NCBI RefSeq assembly: GCF_025060895.1
Contig: NZ_JANZKV010000044.1
Span: forward strand, 1 to 37,920
From: Stieleria sedimenti
GTDB taxonomy: Bacteria; Planctomycetota; Planctomycetia; Pirellulales; Pirellulaceae
Direction of reading: 5' to 3'
Length of the DNA: 37,920 nt
The position numbers and the translations under genes were made by a program. The notes under the pieces were generated by a model that saw nothing but the letters and a program-made list of their open reading frames with translations, searched no databases and was not told the origin of the DNA. Below are positions 8,557 to 15,839 of this stretch, piece by piece (the first letter of the stretch is position 1; the number at the start of each line of letters is the position of its first letter).

Positions 8557-9591
8557 TTAACGCTCTAGACGGCTGAGGATTTGCTGGCGGATCGTTTCAT
8601 CCGACTCGCGCTGGAAGTGCTGGTGCAACGCGGCGAGCGATGGCGGGTCACCTCGCTTGGCAAGTTCGGTGACGGCCCCTTTTCGCACGAACGGACTGGG
8701 GCTCTGCAGCTGCGCGATCCAATACGACGTTGAATCCACGTCACCGGTCATGCGTTGCTTGGTTTGGTCGGCCAGTGTGGCGGCGGGTCGAAATCGCGGC
8801 TTGAGCAACCGGGCATCCGAGCGAACGGAACCATCCTCACCAGCCGCTTGATTCAAAACGACGTCGGAAGGTTCGATCGGATCAAGCGTCGCGACGGTGC
8901 GGCGATAAAGCGTCGGCGTTGTCGAAGTCGGCGGCCAATCCGTCCAGCCGGCTGCCTCAAGATCGACCTGATCAATCGGCAACGGTTGGTCTTTGTCGAC
9001 AATCGAATCAAGCGGTGGATCGCCAGGCGTGGTCGTCTCAGTCGCAATCACTTGCATCAGCCGGCGATAGGTCGCGTCGTTCTCCGCGCAGCCCGAATCG
9101 AGCAAGTCGCGTGCGGCCAGGCGAGCCAATTCTTGAACACGCCGCCAACGTGGATCCTGGGCATCGGAGATCGTGCCGGAGACGGCCGCGAGCTGATCGG
9201 CAAAAATGAAACGCCGCTCGGCCAATCGCTCCGACGGCAACGTCATCCATTGCCGGCTCAGGTCGGCGAGCAACTCGGCGGACCTGGCCGAGACCTCAGG
9301 TTTTTCATCAGCGATCGCGGCCACGATCCCGGGGATCCCCTCGATCCCGGATGCTTGCAATCGCTCAAGCTGAGCCAGCTTTTCCGCCGTCGTGAGCTGC
9401 GAAAAACCGCTCACGATTTCAGCCAAACGGGCCCGTTGAAGGTAGACCTGGGCCGCGCTCACGATGCCAAACAAGACAAATGCGAACGTCAAGTATTTTG
9501 CGGTCGATGCGAAGTGGCGTCGCGATTGGTTGCGCGATTCCGCAAAAGCCGAAAAGGGATTGGGCGTGCGTTCCAGTTCGTAATCATCCAT
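8557..9591 (-). CDS. Membrane-anchored HEAT-repeat-like protein
   Basis: 344 residues. A polar N-terminal region (about 1-32) precedes one hydrophobic helix (about 33-50, YLTFAFVLFGIVSAA). The rest is mainly helical and alanine/leucine-rich, with a HEAT-like repeat near residues 60-110 and a clearer one at the C-terminus, where SPFVRKGAVTELAKRGD is typical of a HEAT helix pair. This architecture suggests a protein-protein scaffold anchored in the inner membrane; no enzymatic motif is seen. It lies 11 bp upstream of the CYTH gene. Upstream of its start is a 16-bp tandem repeat tract. Function unknown. Confidence 0.8.
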   Translation of the reverse strand: MDDYELERTPNPFSAFAESRNQSRRHFASTAKYLTFAFVLFGIVSAAQVYLQRARLAEIVSGFSQLTTAEKLAQLERLQASGIEGIPGIVAAIADEKPEVSARSAELLADLSRQWMTLPSERLAERRFIFADQLAAVSGTISDAQDPRWRRVQELARLAARDLLDSGCAENDATYRRLMQVIATETTTPGDPPLDSIVDKDQPLPIDQVDLEAAGWTDWPPTSTTPTLYRRTVATLDPIEPSDVVLNQAAGEDGSVRSDARLLKPRFRPAATLADQTKQRMTGDVDSTSYWIAQLQSPSPFVRKGAVTELAKRGDPPSLAALHQHFQRESDETIRQQILSRLER

Positions 9592-9714
9592 GATCGTACG
9601 CCTGATGACGGGGGATGGATCGGGAGGCGGCGATCATCCTCGACATGGCCCAGGGACCGCAAGATCAGCTTCCGGGCGAGAGGCCGGTGTTGCGTTTACA
9701 TCCGGTGGGTCCAG

Positions 9715-9770
9715 AAATTGATTGGTCAAAAAATTGATTGGTCAAAAAATGGGGTGGTCAAAAATGGGGT
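9715..9770. repeat. 16-bp A-rich tandem repeat
   Basis: AAATTGATTGGTCAAA occurs perfectly twice (9715-9730, 9731-9746). A third copy is diverged (AAATGGGGTGGTCAAA, 9747-9762) and a partial copy follows. The tract lies between two minus-strand genes and is much richer in A/T than its surroundings. It could hold the promoter of the HEAT-like gene or be a simple repeat expansion. Confidence 0.75.
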
Positions 9771-9810
9771 GTTTGAAAACTGGGCTCTCAAAGAATGACT
9801 CCGGGGGTGG

Positions 9811-11295
9811 CTACCGAATCTGTAGCTCATCCAGTTTCGTTTGATAGGCGTCGCGATCGGCTTCCCACTGTTGGTGGATGGCTCGCGCCACGTCGACTCC
9901 GGCGATCCGGTCTTGGACGATCGCCGAGAGCGAGACGATGTCGGCCGGCGAAAACGGATCGCCGACCCAAATCACCGTGCCTCGGGAATCGACCAGCATC
10001 GCCCGCCCCGGTTCCAGATCCAGGTTGCGAGTCCCGTTGTCGCTACGTTGAGCCAAGACGACCCAAAACCCGTTGGCCAGTCCCGCGTCGGCGAACAATC
10101 GCCCGGTCGAATCGCTGACCACCGCGACCGGACTGACTTGGTCGCGGATCGATTCGGGCGTCTGACGTAGCCAAACCGACAGCACCTCCGCAGCGTGCAT
10201 GTTTTTGGCATCGGCACCATCGATCGATTGGGCCAAACCGGCGTACCACAGCGTCAACGGTCGACCGACGCCCCGTTCGGTGACCTTCACCCGCCCGGTC
10301 CGGTCGACGACCTGAAACGCGGCAACCTGACGCCCCAACCGACGATCAGGCGGCGGCGGGGGCAGCGGGACCAGCGACCGAAGGTAGCTGGGACGACGCG
10401 GCAAATCCGACTCCGGCATCTCCTCCATCCGATAGGGTGACTCGGGCGGCTGGAAACTCGCCCCGGTCAACACCAATTCCAGCGAGCGCACCTGCCAGCC
10501 TTCCAGCTCGATTCGCTTGCCCGCCATCGCGACGGGAAGCTCGACGCAATGAATCAGCGACCGCTGGGGATCGATCCAAAAACGATAGACATCATCGCCG
10601 GCGACCGTCTCGACGATGACGCACTGGACGTTCTCACGCCGGGCCATTCCTTCATAGCGGATCGACCGTTGTTCCGACTCCCCGGCATTTTGGTCGGTAC
10701 CCTCCTGACCGGCAGATTCACCGGGACGGGTGCTGTGGCCGAACAGCTTGCCCATCGGGTTGGGATCGAGCAGCCATTCCAGTTGGGGCGGGGGGCCGCC
10801 GAGCCCGGAGACCATTCGAGCGGTCAAAATCGGGTCGCGGAGCAATTTTTCCAGGGCAGGGCGGCTGGCCGATGGACCATCGGCGGCCGGCCCGGCGAGA
10901 AGGACCTGTCCGTCATGGAAATCGGTTTGCTCGTCGGCGATCCAGCCGATCATTCGTTCGGGATCGGACCAAACCCGGGCATCGTAGGCGGCGATCCAGA
11001 TCGTCGGTCCGTCCATCACCACCTGCATCGGAGCGGTCCGACGGACCAGTTGTCCGTCTTTTTCCACCCGAAGTCGCACTTCGCCTCGATCACGATAGGA
11101 CCGGGTGTTTTGATAGCGTGTCAGGACACGTTTCAGATAATCTGCGGCCGGAATCTCGGGCAGCGAAATGCTCATCCCTTCGGTCGCTGAATCCACGGCC
11201 GACGAGGGGGCATGTTCCTTACCACCACAGCCGGAAAATGCCAACAAAGCCGCGATCGCGAGGAGTTTCGGGAGCGATCGAACAGTGGACTTCAT
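9811..11295 (-). CDS. LolA-like lipoprotein with cysteine-free thioredoxin-like C-terminus
   Basis: 494 residues from the ATG at 11295. That start gives a lipoprotein signal (MKSTVRSL..., lipobox FSGC, acylated Cys about residue 22); the longer open frame to 11595 runs into a repeat and lacks a signal. Residues about 50-300 resemble LolA/DUF2092-type proteins that bind lipid or measure envelope state: a YLKRVLTRYQNTRSYRDRGEV start, then alternating beta strands. After a proline-rich linker (about residues 318-325, PLPPPPPD) the remaining 160 residues look like a redoxin fold, but no CXXC or single catalytic cysteine is present. It is probably an exported lipoprotein with a binding rather than redox role. 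Domain calls are by eye. Confidence 0.75.
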   Translation of the reverse strand: MKSTVRSLPKLLAIAALLAFSGCGGKEHAPSSAVDSATEGMSISLPEIPAADYLKRVLTRYQNTRSYRDRGEVRLRVEKDGQLVRRTAPMQVVMDGPTIWIAAYDARVWSDPERMIGWIADEQTDFHDGQVLLAGPAADGPSASRPALEKLLRDPILTARMVSGLGGPPPQLEWLLDPNPMGKLFGHSTRPGESAGQEGTDQNAGESEQRSIRYEGMARRENVQCVIVETVAGDDVYRFWIDPQRSLIHCVELPVAMAGKRIELEGWQVRSLELVLTGASFQPPESPYRMEEMPESDLPRRPSYLRSLVPLPPPPPDRRLGRQVAAFQVVDRTGRVKVTERGVGRPLTLWYAGLAQSIDGADAKNMHAAEVLSVWLRQTPESIRDQVSPVAVVSDSTGRLFADAGLANGFWVVLAQRSDNGTRNLDLEPGRAMLVDSRGTVIWVGDPFSPADIVSLSAIVQDRIAGVDVARAIHQQWEADRDAYQTKLDELQIR

Positions 11296-11686
11296 CGTTT
11301 TCTGGGGTTGGCCGGCTAAGATTTCTGCTGCAAGGGTTGGGGGCCGCGTGCGAGTTCCGCAGTGGACGGCACCAAACCGCGTCTGATAACGACCCCCATA
11401 CAACATTGCGTGTCCGGACGCGAGGCGGTTGCGTTTTTTGCCCGAAAGCGTGATAACCGCGCTGCAGTCGCATCCGTGTTTGAGCTGCCCGTGAGCGACC
11501 TGTTGATTTGATCGATGCTTCGAGACCGGCACGATCCGGTGAGGCGCAAACGCGTCAGCGAAAGGCGTCGCGAGGCCTCCTGCTCGCGCGTGCATGCTTC
11601 AATCAACAGGCCGACGTCGCCTGTCCGGATGAGGTCGCGTGTCCGCTTTACCCACCGAACTTTTTACCGACACTTTGGAACGTCGC
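11296..11686. other. Divergent intergenic region containing an inverted-repeat element
   Basis: This 391-bp gap separates the LolA-like lipoprotein gene from the LarA-like operon and must hold promoters for both, none of which I can define. No gene is supported. The segment 11499-11610 is a terminal-inverted-repeat element, described separately. The rest shows no clear motif. Confidence 0.6.
11499..11610. repeat. MITE-like element, copy C (degenerate core)
   Basis: Terminal inverted repeats begin CCTGTTGATT: left 11499-11518 (CCTGTTGATTTGATCGATGC) and, on the opposite strand, right 11610-11592 (CCTGTTGATTGAAGCATGC). The same kind of terminus bounds the elements at 15046-15148 and 34581-34718. 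The core of this copy is diverged. It carries no coding capacity. Confidence 0.55.
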
Positions 11687-12931
11687 ATGCCCGACAACCA
11701 AACCGAACCATCCAACGCTTTCGAAGCCGCATCGGCCGATGGAGGCGTCCATTTCGTGACGAAAAAGACCGGACTGAACTCCGCTGAGATCTGGGAATAC
11801 GACGCGGCGACGAACCGGACCAGCCGTGATGTGGTCGCCGACACGCTGCGGGCCCTCACGGCCCCCGACGATTTCCCGCCGATCGAAGCCGCGATTGTGG
11901 CCGGGGACCGCGTCGCACTGGCGGTCGATCCCAACGTCCCGGAGGTCGACGCCGTGATCGAAGGTGTCTTGCGGATGCTTCGCAGCACTCCGGCCGAGCA
12001 CATCGAAATCGTCGTGTGGGACGAAGCGACCGAACAGACCCTCCAGCGGATCCGCGCCGCGGCGGGCGAGCACACGGTCATTCCGCATCAAAGCGACATC
12101 CGCGAATCGCTGTGTTATCTGGCGGCCGATGTCGACGCGGAACCGATCTATCTCAATCGGGCATTGGTGGACGCGGACTTCGTCTTGCCGATCGTCGCGA
12201 TCCGTCCCTCCAACCTCAGCCAGCGGCGCGATTTGACCGGCGTGTTTCCTTCGCTTAGCGATTCAGCCACGCGGACCCGGTTTGCGGACAAAATTTCCTC
12301 CGGTGTCGCTTCGGCTCCGGCGATGAAGTCGGGAAACACGATCGCCGAAGAGGTGCCTTGGTTGCTGGGGGTGCAGTTGATTCTGGGCGTAACGGCCAAT
12401 TCCGATGGGGCCGCCGGTGAAATCCACGCCGGAACCTTGGAGGCGCTCGCCAAGCGAATCACGCCCACGCTTCGCCGCCCCGACCCGGTCCCGCCGCCGG
12501 CAGAGTTGGTCGTCGCGGCGCTGGATGGGGATGCCCAGCAACAGACCTGGGAGAACATTGCCCGGGCCGCCGACGCCGCGTTGGCCTATGCGTTGCCCGA
12601 CGCGACGATCGTGATCTGGTCGTCGTTGGATCAGCCGCCCGAGGGAGCATTGTTGGCGATTGACCATGACGACGAAGAACCGCCGACGACGACGCAACAC
12701 GGCGACGACTCGGAAACCTTGCCGCACCGCGATCGCTTTTCCGAACTGGCCCGCACACTGAAACGGGTGGCGGAAAAACACCGCCTGATGTTGCACAGCA
12801 ACCTTCCTCGAGAAGTCATCGAACCACTCGGGCTCGGCGTCATCGAATCGCCCCAGGAACTGGCCAATCTGAGCCGGCATTTTCAAAGCTGTGGCGTGCT
12901 CCGCGCCGCCAGCTTTGCCGGCGGCCACTAA
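11687..12931 (+). CDS. LarA-like (DUF2088) protein lacking racemase residues
   Basis: 414 residues from the ATG at 11687; an in-frame GTG at 11639 would add 16 residues. The N-terminal half has the fold pattern of the nickel-dependent lactate racemase LarA (DUF2088): PPIEAAIVAGDRVALAVDPN, a helix, then IEIVVWDEA and a segment ending ALVDADFVLPIVAIRPSN. In LarA this is followed by a glycine-rich loop with the His and Lys that hold the nickel-pincer cofactor. Here the region reads LSQRRDLTGVFPSLSD, so those residues appear absent. Lactate racemase activity is therefore unlikely. It is the first gene of an apparent operon with the Nudix hydrolase (29 bp gap), mqnB and mqnD. Confidence 0.75.
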   Translation: MPDNQTEPSNAFEAASADGGVHFVTKKTGLNSAEIWEYDAATNRTSRDVVADTLRALTAPDDFPPIEAAIVAGDRVALAVDPNVPEVDAVIEGVLRMLRSTPAEHIEIVVWDEATEQTLQRIRAAAGEHTVIPHQSDIRESLCYLAADVDAEPIYLNRALVDADFVLPIVAIRPSNLSQRRDLTGVFPSLSDSATRTRFADKISSGVASAPAMKSGNTIAEEVPWLLGVQLILGVTANSDGAAGEIHAGTLEALAKRITPTLRRPDPVPPPAELVVAALDGDAQQQTWENIARAADAALAYALPDATIVIWSSLDQPPEGALLAIDHDDEEPPTTTQHGDDSETLPHRDRFSELARTLKRVAEKHRLMLHSNLPREVIEPLGLGVIESPQELANLSRHFQSCGVLRAASFAGGH

Positions 12932-12960
12932 ATCTCGATTCCAACGACAAGGTTTCTTTG

Positions 12961-13488
12961 ATGTCGATCCCGATGGAACAGGCGTACTTGCATTGCCCGC
13001 GTTGCGGCTGCAAGCAGAGCGATGTCGGTCAGATTCCGTTTCGCTGCGACCACTGCCAATTCGCCGTGTTCTTCGGTCCGGTCGCCGCCGTCGGCGGCTT
13101 GATCGTTGATTCCGCCGACAAGTTGCTGCTGGTGCGGCGGGCACGAAATCCGGGCAAAGGCCAGTGGGGACTTCCCGGCGGTTTTGTCGATCGCGGGGAA
13201 ACCGCCGAAGAAGCGCTCGAGCGGGAAGTTTACGAAGAGACCCAACTACGGTTACAGACACGCGAACTGCTGGTCACGCGTCCCAACCAGTACAACTATC
13301 AAGGCGTCGTGACCGAGGTCATCGATCTGTTTTATGTCTGCCGGGCCGTCGATCCGAGCCACGTGGAATTGGAACCGGCCGAACTGGACGACTATGCCTG
13401 GGTTCATCCGACCGCCGATTACCTGGACAACATGGCGTTTCCGTCCAACCGCTACGCCATCGAATTGTGGATGAGTGAACTCCCTTGA
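12961..13488 (+). CDS. Nudix hydrolase with N-terminal zinc ribbon
   Basis: 175 residues from the ATG at 12961; AAGG about 8 bp upstream is a plausible ribosome site, and the TTG just before is less likely. A zinc ribbon is formed by CPRC (residues 12-15) and CDHC further on. The Nudix box follows the GX5EX7REUXEEXGU pattern as GFVDRGE, seven residues, then REVYEETQL; the final Gly is replaced by Gln. The architecture resembles the NudC-like and ribbon-Nudix families that hydrolyse NADH, ADP-ribose or related nucleoside diphosphates. Substrate unknown. Its stop overlaps the TTG start of mqnB by 4 bp, indicating translational coupling. Confidence 0.9.
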   Translation: MSIPMEQAYLHCPRCGCKQSDVGQIPFRCDHCQFAVFFGPVAAVGGLIVDSADKLLLVRRARNPGKGQWGLPGGFVDRGETAEEALEREVYEETQLRLQTRELLVTRPNQYNYQGVVTEVIDLFYVCRAVDPSHVELEPAELDDYAWVHPTADYLDNMAFPSNRYAIELWMSELP

Positions 13489-14141
13489 ACGGTCTGATCC
13501 TGGTTCCGACTGACAACGAACGACGCCTGATCGAGTCGTCCATCCGAATCGAGTCCGACCAATGGACTGTCAACACGATCGGTTTTGGTGTGATCGCGGC
13601 GGGAATCGAAACGACACGTCTGTTGCTGAGCGAACGGCCCCGCCAAGTGATTTTGGCGGGTATCGCCGGTTTGTTTTCCGGCCCAAGCACCGAAACCCTT
13701 CGACTCGGCGATGCGACCTGGTTCGACTCGGTCGCGATCGATGGAATCGGTGTGGGACAAGGCGACGCGTTTGTCGACGCGGCGGACCTCGGTTGGCGTG
13801 CGGAAGGCGAGGCCGCGCCGACGGACACGATTCACCTACCGACCACGCCCCAGAGCCGAGCATCGATTGCCCGGCCGGCCCTGCTGCTGACGGTCTGTGC
13901 GGGGTCGGCGGACGAAGACGATGCGGCGCGCCGGCTGCGACGCGTTCCCGCTGCGATCGGTGAAGACATGGAGGCGTATGCGGTCGCTTACGCCTGTCAG
14001 TCGGCCGGCGTGCCACTGCGGGTCGTGCGAGGGTTTTCCAACCGCGTCGGCTGCCGCGACAAGTCTGATTGGCAGATCGCTCCCGCACTGGCGAGCGTCG
14101 CGGAACAACTGCAACAGTACCTCGACGGTGAGACTTCATGA
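13485..14141 (+). CDS. mqnB: Futalosine hydrolase (MqnB)
   Basis: 218 residues. MqnB removes the nucleobase from futalosine to give dehypoxanthine futalosine in the futalosine route to menaquinone. The N-terminus LILVPTDNERRLI, the central glycine-rich IAGLFSG and the EDMEAYAVAYAC segment (family pattern E-D-M-E followed by small residues) match the nucleoside phosphorylase/hydrolase fold, with the acidic pair positioning the ribose. The start is a TTG at 13485 within the stop of the Nudix gene; no better start exists nearby. The stop overlaps the ATG of mqnD by 4 bp. Being sandwiched with mqnD strongly supports the function. The other mqn genes are not in this window. Confidence 0.9.
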   Translation: MNGLILVPTDNERRLIESSIRIESDQWTVNTIGFGVIAAGIETTRLLLSERPRQVILAGIAGLFSGPSTETLRLGDATWFDSVAIDGIGVGQGDAFVDAADLGWRAEGEAAPTDTIHLPTTPQSRASIARPALLLTVCAGSADEDDAARRLRRVPAAIGEDMEAYAVAYACQSAGVPLRVVRGFSNRVGCRDKSDWQIAPALASVAEQLQQYLDGETS

Positions 14142-14989
14142 GCGAGAAGATTCGACTCGGCATTTCGACCTGCCCCAATGACACGTTCGCCTTTCATGCG
14201 TTGATGAATCGCTTGGTGGATTGGCGGGGACTGGAATTTGATCTCCGGTTGCTGGACATCCAACAGCTCAACGACGAATTGTTCGCGGGCAAATTCGACG
14301 TTGCCAAATGCAGCTTCCACGCCGCGCTGTTGTTGTCGGATTCGATGGTCGTCTTACCGAGCGGCTCGGCACTCGGCTTCGGCGTAGGCCCGTTGCTGTT
14401 GTCGTCGAAATCCGTCGCCTCGACCGGCGCCGTGCCCGCGACGGCAGATCAAATCACCCTCTGCCCGGGACAACACACGACCGCAACGCTGCTGTTTCGT
14501 TTGTTCTATCCCCACACCACGTCGATCGAGCAGGTTGTGTTTTCCGAGATCATGCCGCGACTGGTGCAGAACACTGCCGATTTCGGAGTCTGTATTCACG
14601 AAGGTCGGTTCACCTGGCAGGACCAGGGGCTGGGATTGGTGGAGGACTTGGGGACGCGTTGGGAGAACGAGACGCGGTGCCCGCTGCCGCTGGGCGGACT
14701 GGTCGGCGACAAGACGCTGCCCGATGACGTTTTGTGGAAAGTCCAGAGCGTCGTTCGCGACTCGCTCGAATACTCGCTCGCCGATCCCGAGGGCACCTTG
14801 GAAACGATGCGACACCACGCGCAAGAATTCGACGACGAGGTGCTGATGCAGCATGTCCATTTATACGTGAACGAATGGACGGTTGATCTCGGTGAAATCG
14901 GGGCCGGAGCGCTCAACCGGTTGAACGAGAAAGCCAAGCTGGCCGGCATCATTCCGCAATCGACGGCGGGTCTGCAGATCCTGCGGTAA
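14138..14989 (+). CDS. mqnD: 1,4-dihydroxy-6-naphthoate synthase (MqnD)
   Basis: 283 residues, normal for MqnD. It converts cyclic dehypoxanthine futalosine to 1,4-dihydroxy-6-naphthoate in menaquinone biosynthesis. The N-terminal ISTCPNDTFAFHAL is the family hallmark, followed by DVAKCSFHAALLL and an LGFGVGPLLLS stretch; the fold is a periplasmic-binding-protein-like two-lobe enzyme, here without a signal peptide and thus cytoplasmic. The ATG overlaps the mqnB stop (ATGA), indicating coupled translation. It is the last gene of the operon; an intergenic stretch with a repeat element follows. Confident. Confidence 0.95.
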   Translation: MSEKIRLGISTCPNDTFAFHALMNRLVDWRGLEFDLRLLDIQQLNDELFAGKFDVAKCSFHAALLLSDSMVVLPSGSALGFGVGPLLLSSKSVASTGAVPATADQITLCPGQHTTATLLFRLFYPHTTSIEQVVFSEIMPRLVQNTADFGVCIHEGRFTWQDQGLGLVEDLGTRWENETRCPLPLGGLVGDKTLPDDVLWKVQSVVRDSLEYSLADPEGTLETMRHHAQEFDDEVLMQHVHLYVNEWTVDLGEIGAGALNRLNEKAKLAGIIPQSTAGLQILR

Positions 14990-15018
14990 TCGCACGCGGG
15001 GAAGCGTCCAATGCCACC

Positions 15019-15027
15019 TGCTATAAT
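15019..15027 (+). promoter_or_regulatory. Extended -10 promoter match
   Basis: TGCTATAAT is a perfect extended -10 consensus (TG-N-TATAAT), directly upstream of a T-tract and the repeat element 15046-15148. No good -35 box is seen at the expected distance. It might drive a transcript through the element. Confidence 0.3.
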
Positions 15028-15045
15028 ACCAAACGTTTTTTTTGC

Positions 15046-15148
15046 AGCGGCTTGTTGATTGAGTGAGCCGCGACGCGTGAGCGGCCGGGCATCTTGGCGT
15101 CGCCCGAGGCCTGACGGCCAGCGGCTCACCTTCAATCGACAGGCCGCT
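15046..15148. repeat. MITE-like element, copy A
   Basis: About 103 bp with imperfect outer inverted repeats (left AGCGGCTTGTTGATTGA; right, on the other strand, AGCGGCCTGTCGATTGA). Nested inside is a core (15063-15129) with perfect 9-bp ends GTGAGCCGC/GCGGCTCAC. The core aligns, inverted, with 34618-34685, roughly four bases in five being identical. Non-coding. Confidence 0.7.
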
Positions 15149-15261
15149 CGCGCCGCTGAGCCAACTCCTTTCGCGCCACAGGACGTGGCATGGGGCAAAC
15201 GCCCTAGAATATGAACATCCGTACCGAAGGGTGTAGGGCTGGAATGCCCCTGGCGATAGGA

Positions 15262-15289
15262 TTGAACTGAACGTCCGTCATCGAATAAT
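15262..15289 (+). promoter_or_regulatory. Candidate sigma-70-type promoter for the phosphatase gene
   Basis: TTGAAC (15262-15267) and AATAAT (15284-15289) are separated by 16 bp, giving four of six and five of six matches to consensus. The -10 box ends 58 bp before the ATG at 15348. Planctomycete promoters are poorly defined, so this is tentative. Confidence 0.35.
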
Positions 15290-15347
15290 CTATCGGTACC
15301 CGTGCCGCATCGATTTATCTTCAGCCTTCAATCCACGAATCGTCACA

Positions 15348-15839
15348 ATGTCAAAACGCGTCCTTTTTGTTTGCATGGGCAACATCTGTCGCTCGCCGGC
15401 TGCCGAAGCGGTGATGAAGCGTTTTGCCGAGGAATTCGGGCTGGACGTCGAGGTCGATTCCGCCGGGACACATGACTATCACATCGGCAAACGCGCCGAC
15501 GCACGGATGCTGAAAGCCGCCGAAGCACGCGGGTACGAATTGACCAGCCGGGGTCGTCAGGTGACCCGCGAAGATCTCGCCGACGGTGTTTTCGATTTGG
15601 TGTTGGCAATGGATAACGCCAACTACGAACATCTGACAGCGCTGGCCGGTCGGCCGACCCAGCACATCCGGATCTTCAGCGACTACCTGGATGACAACTG
15701 GCCCAACGATGTGCCCGATCCCTACTACGGCGAAGCAGAAGGGTTCGATGAAGTGTTGGACATGCTCGAAGAGGGCTGCCCGATCATCTTGCAGACGCTA
15801 GCGGGAGAAACCATCTTCGACGACGGCTTCGTCGAGTAG
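15348..15839 (+). CDS. Low-molecular-weight protein tyrosine phosphatase
   Basis: 163 residues, normal for the family. The phosphate-binding loop CX5R is C9-M-G-N-I-C-R15 followed by Ser, and the general-acid loop is D124-P-Y-Y127. The enzyme removes phosphate from phosphotyrosine in proteins. Bacterial relatives (Wzb/Etp) often regulate polysaccharide export, and others act as arsenate reductases; no partner kinase or arsenic gene is adjacent, so the role is open. No signal peptide. Its last 42 bp overlap the 3' end of the convergent PmoA-family gene. Confidence 0.92.
   Translation: MSKRVLFVCMGNICRSPAAEAVMKRFAEEFGLDVEVDSAGTHDYHIGKRADARMLKAAEARGYELTSRGRQVTREDLADGVFDLVLAMDNANYEHLTALAGRPTQHIRIFSDYLDDNWPNDVPDPYYGEAEGFDEVLDMLEEGCPIILQTLAGETIFDDGFVE

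Larger units (their letters stand above)
14990..15347. other. Intergenic region with repeat element and candidate promoters
   Basis: This 358-bp gap between mqnD and the phosphatase gene has no supported gene. It holds an extended -10 match at 15019-15027, a T-tract at about 15035-15043, the inverted-repeat element 15046-15148 and a candidate promoter at 15262-15289. The stretch 15190-15250 contains several short G/C-rich complementary words (GGGC/GCCC) that could form a leader structure, but I can assign no known RNA family. Confidence 0.5.

Noticed and set aside
11296-11595. Longer N-terminus of the LolA-like lipoprotein
   Set aside because: It would cover a repeat element and bury the lipoprotein signal 100 residues inside the protein.
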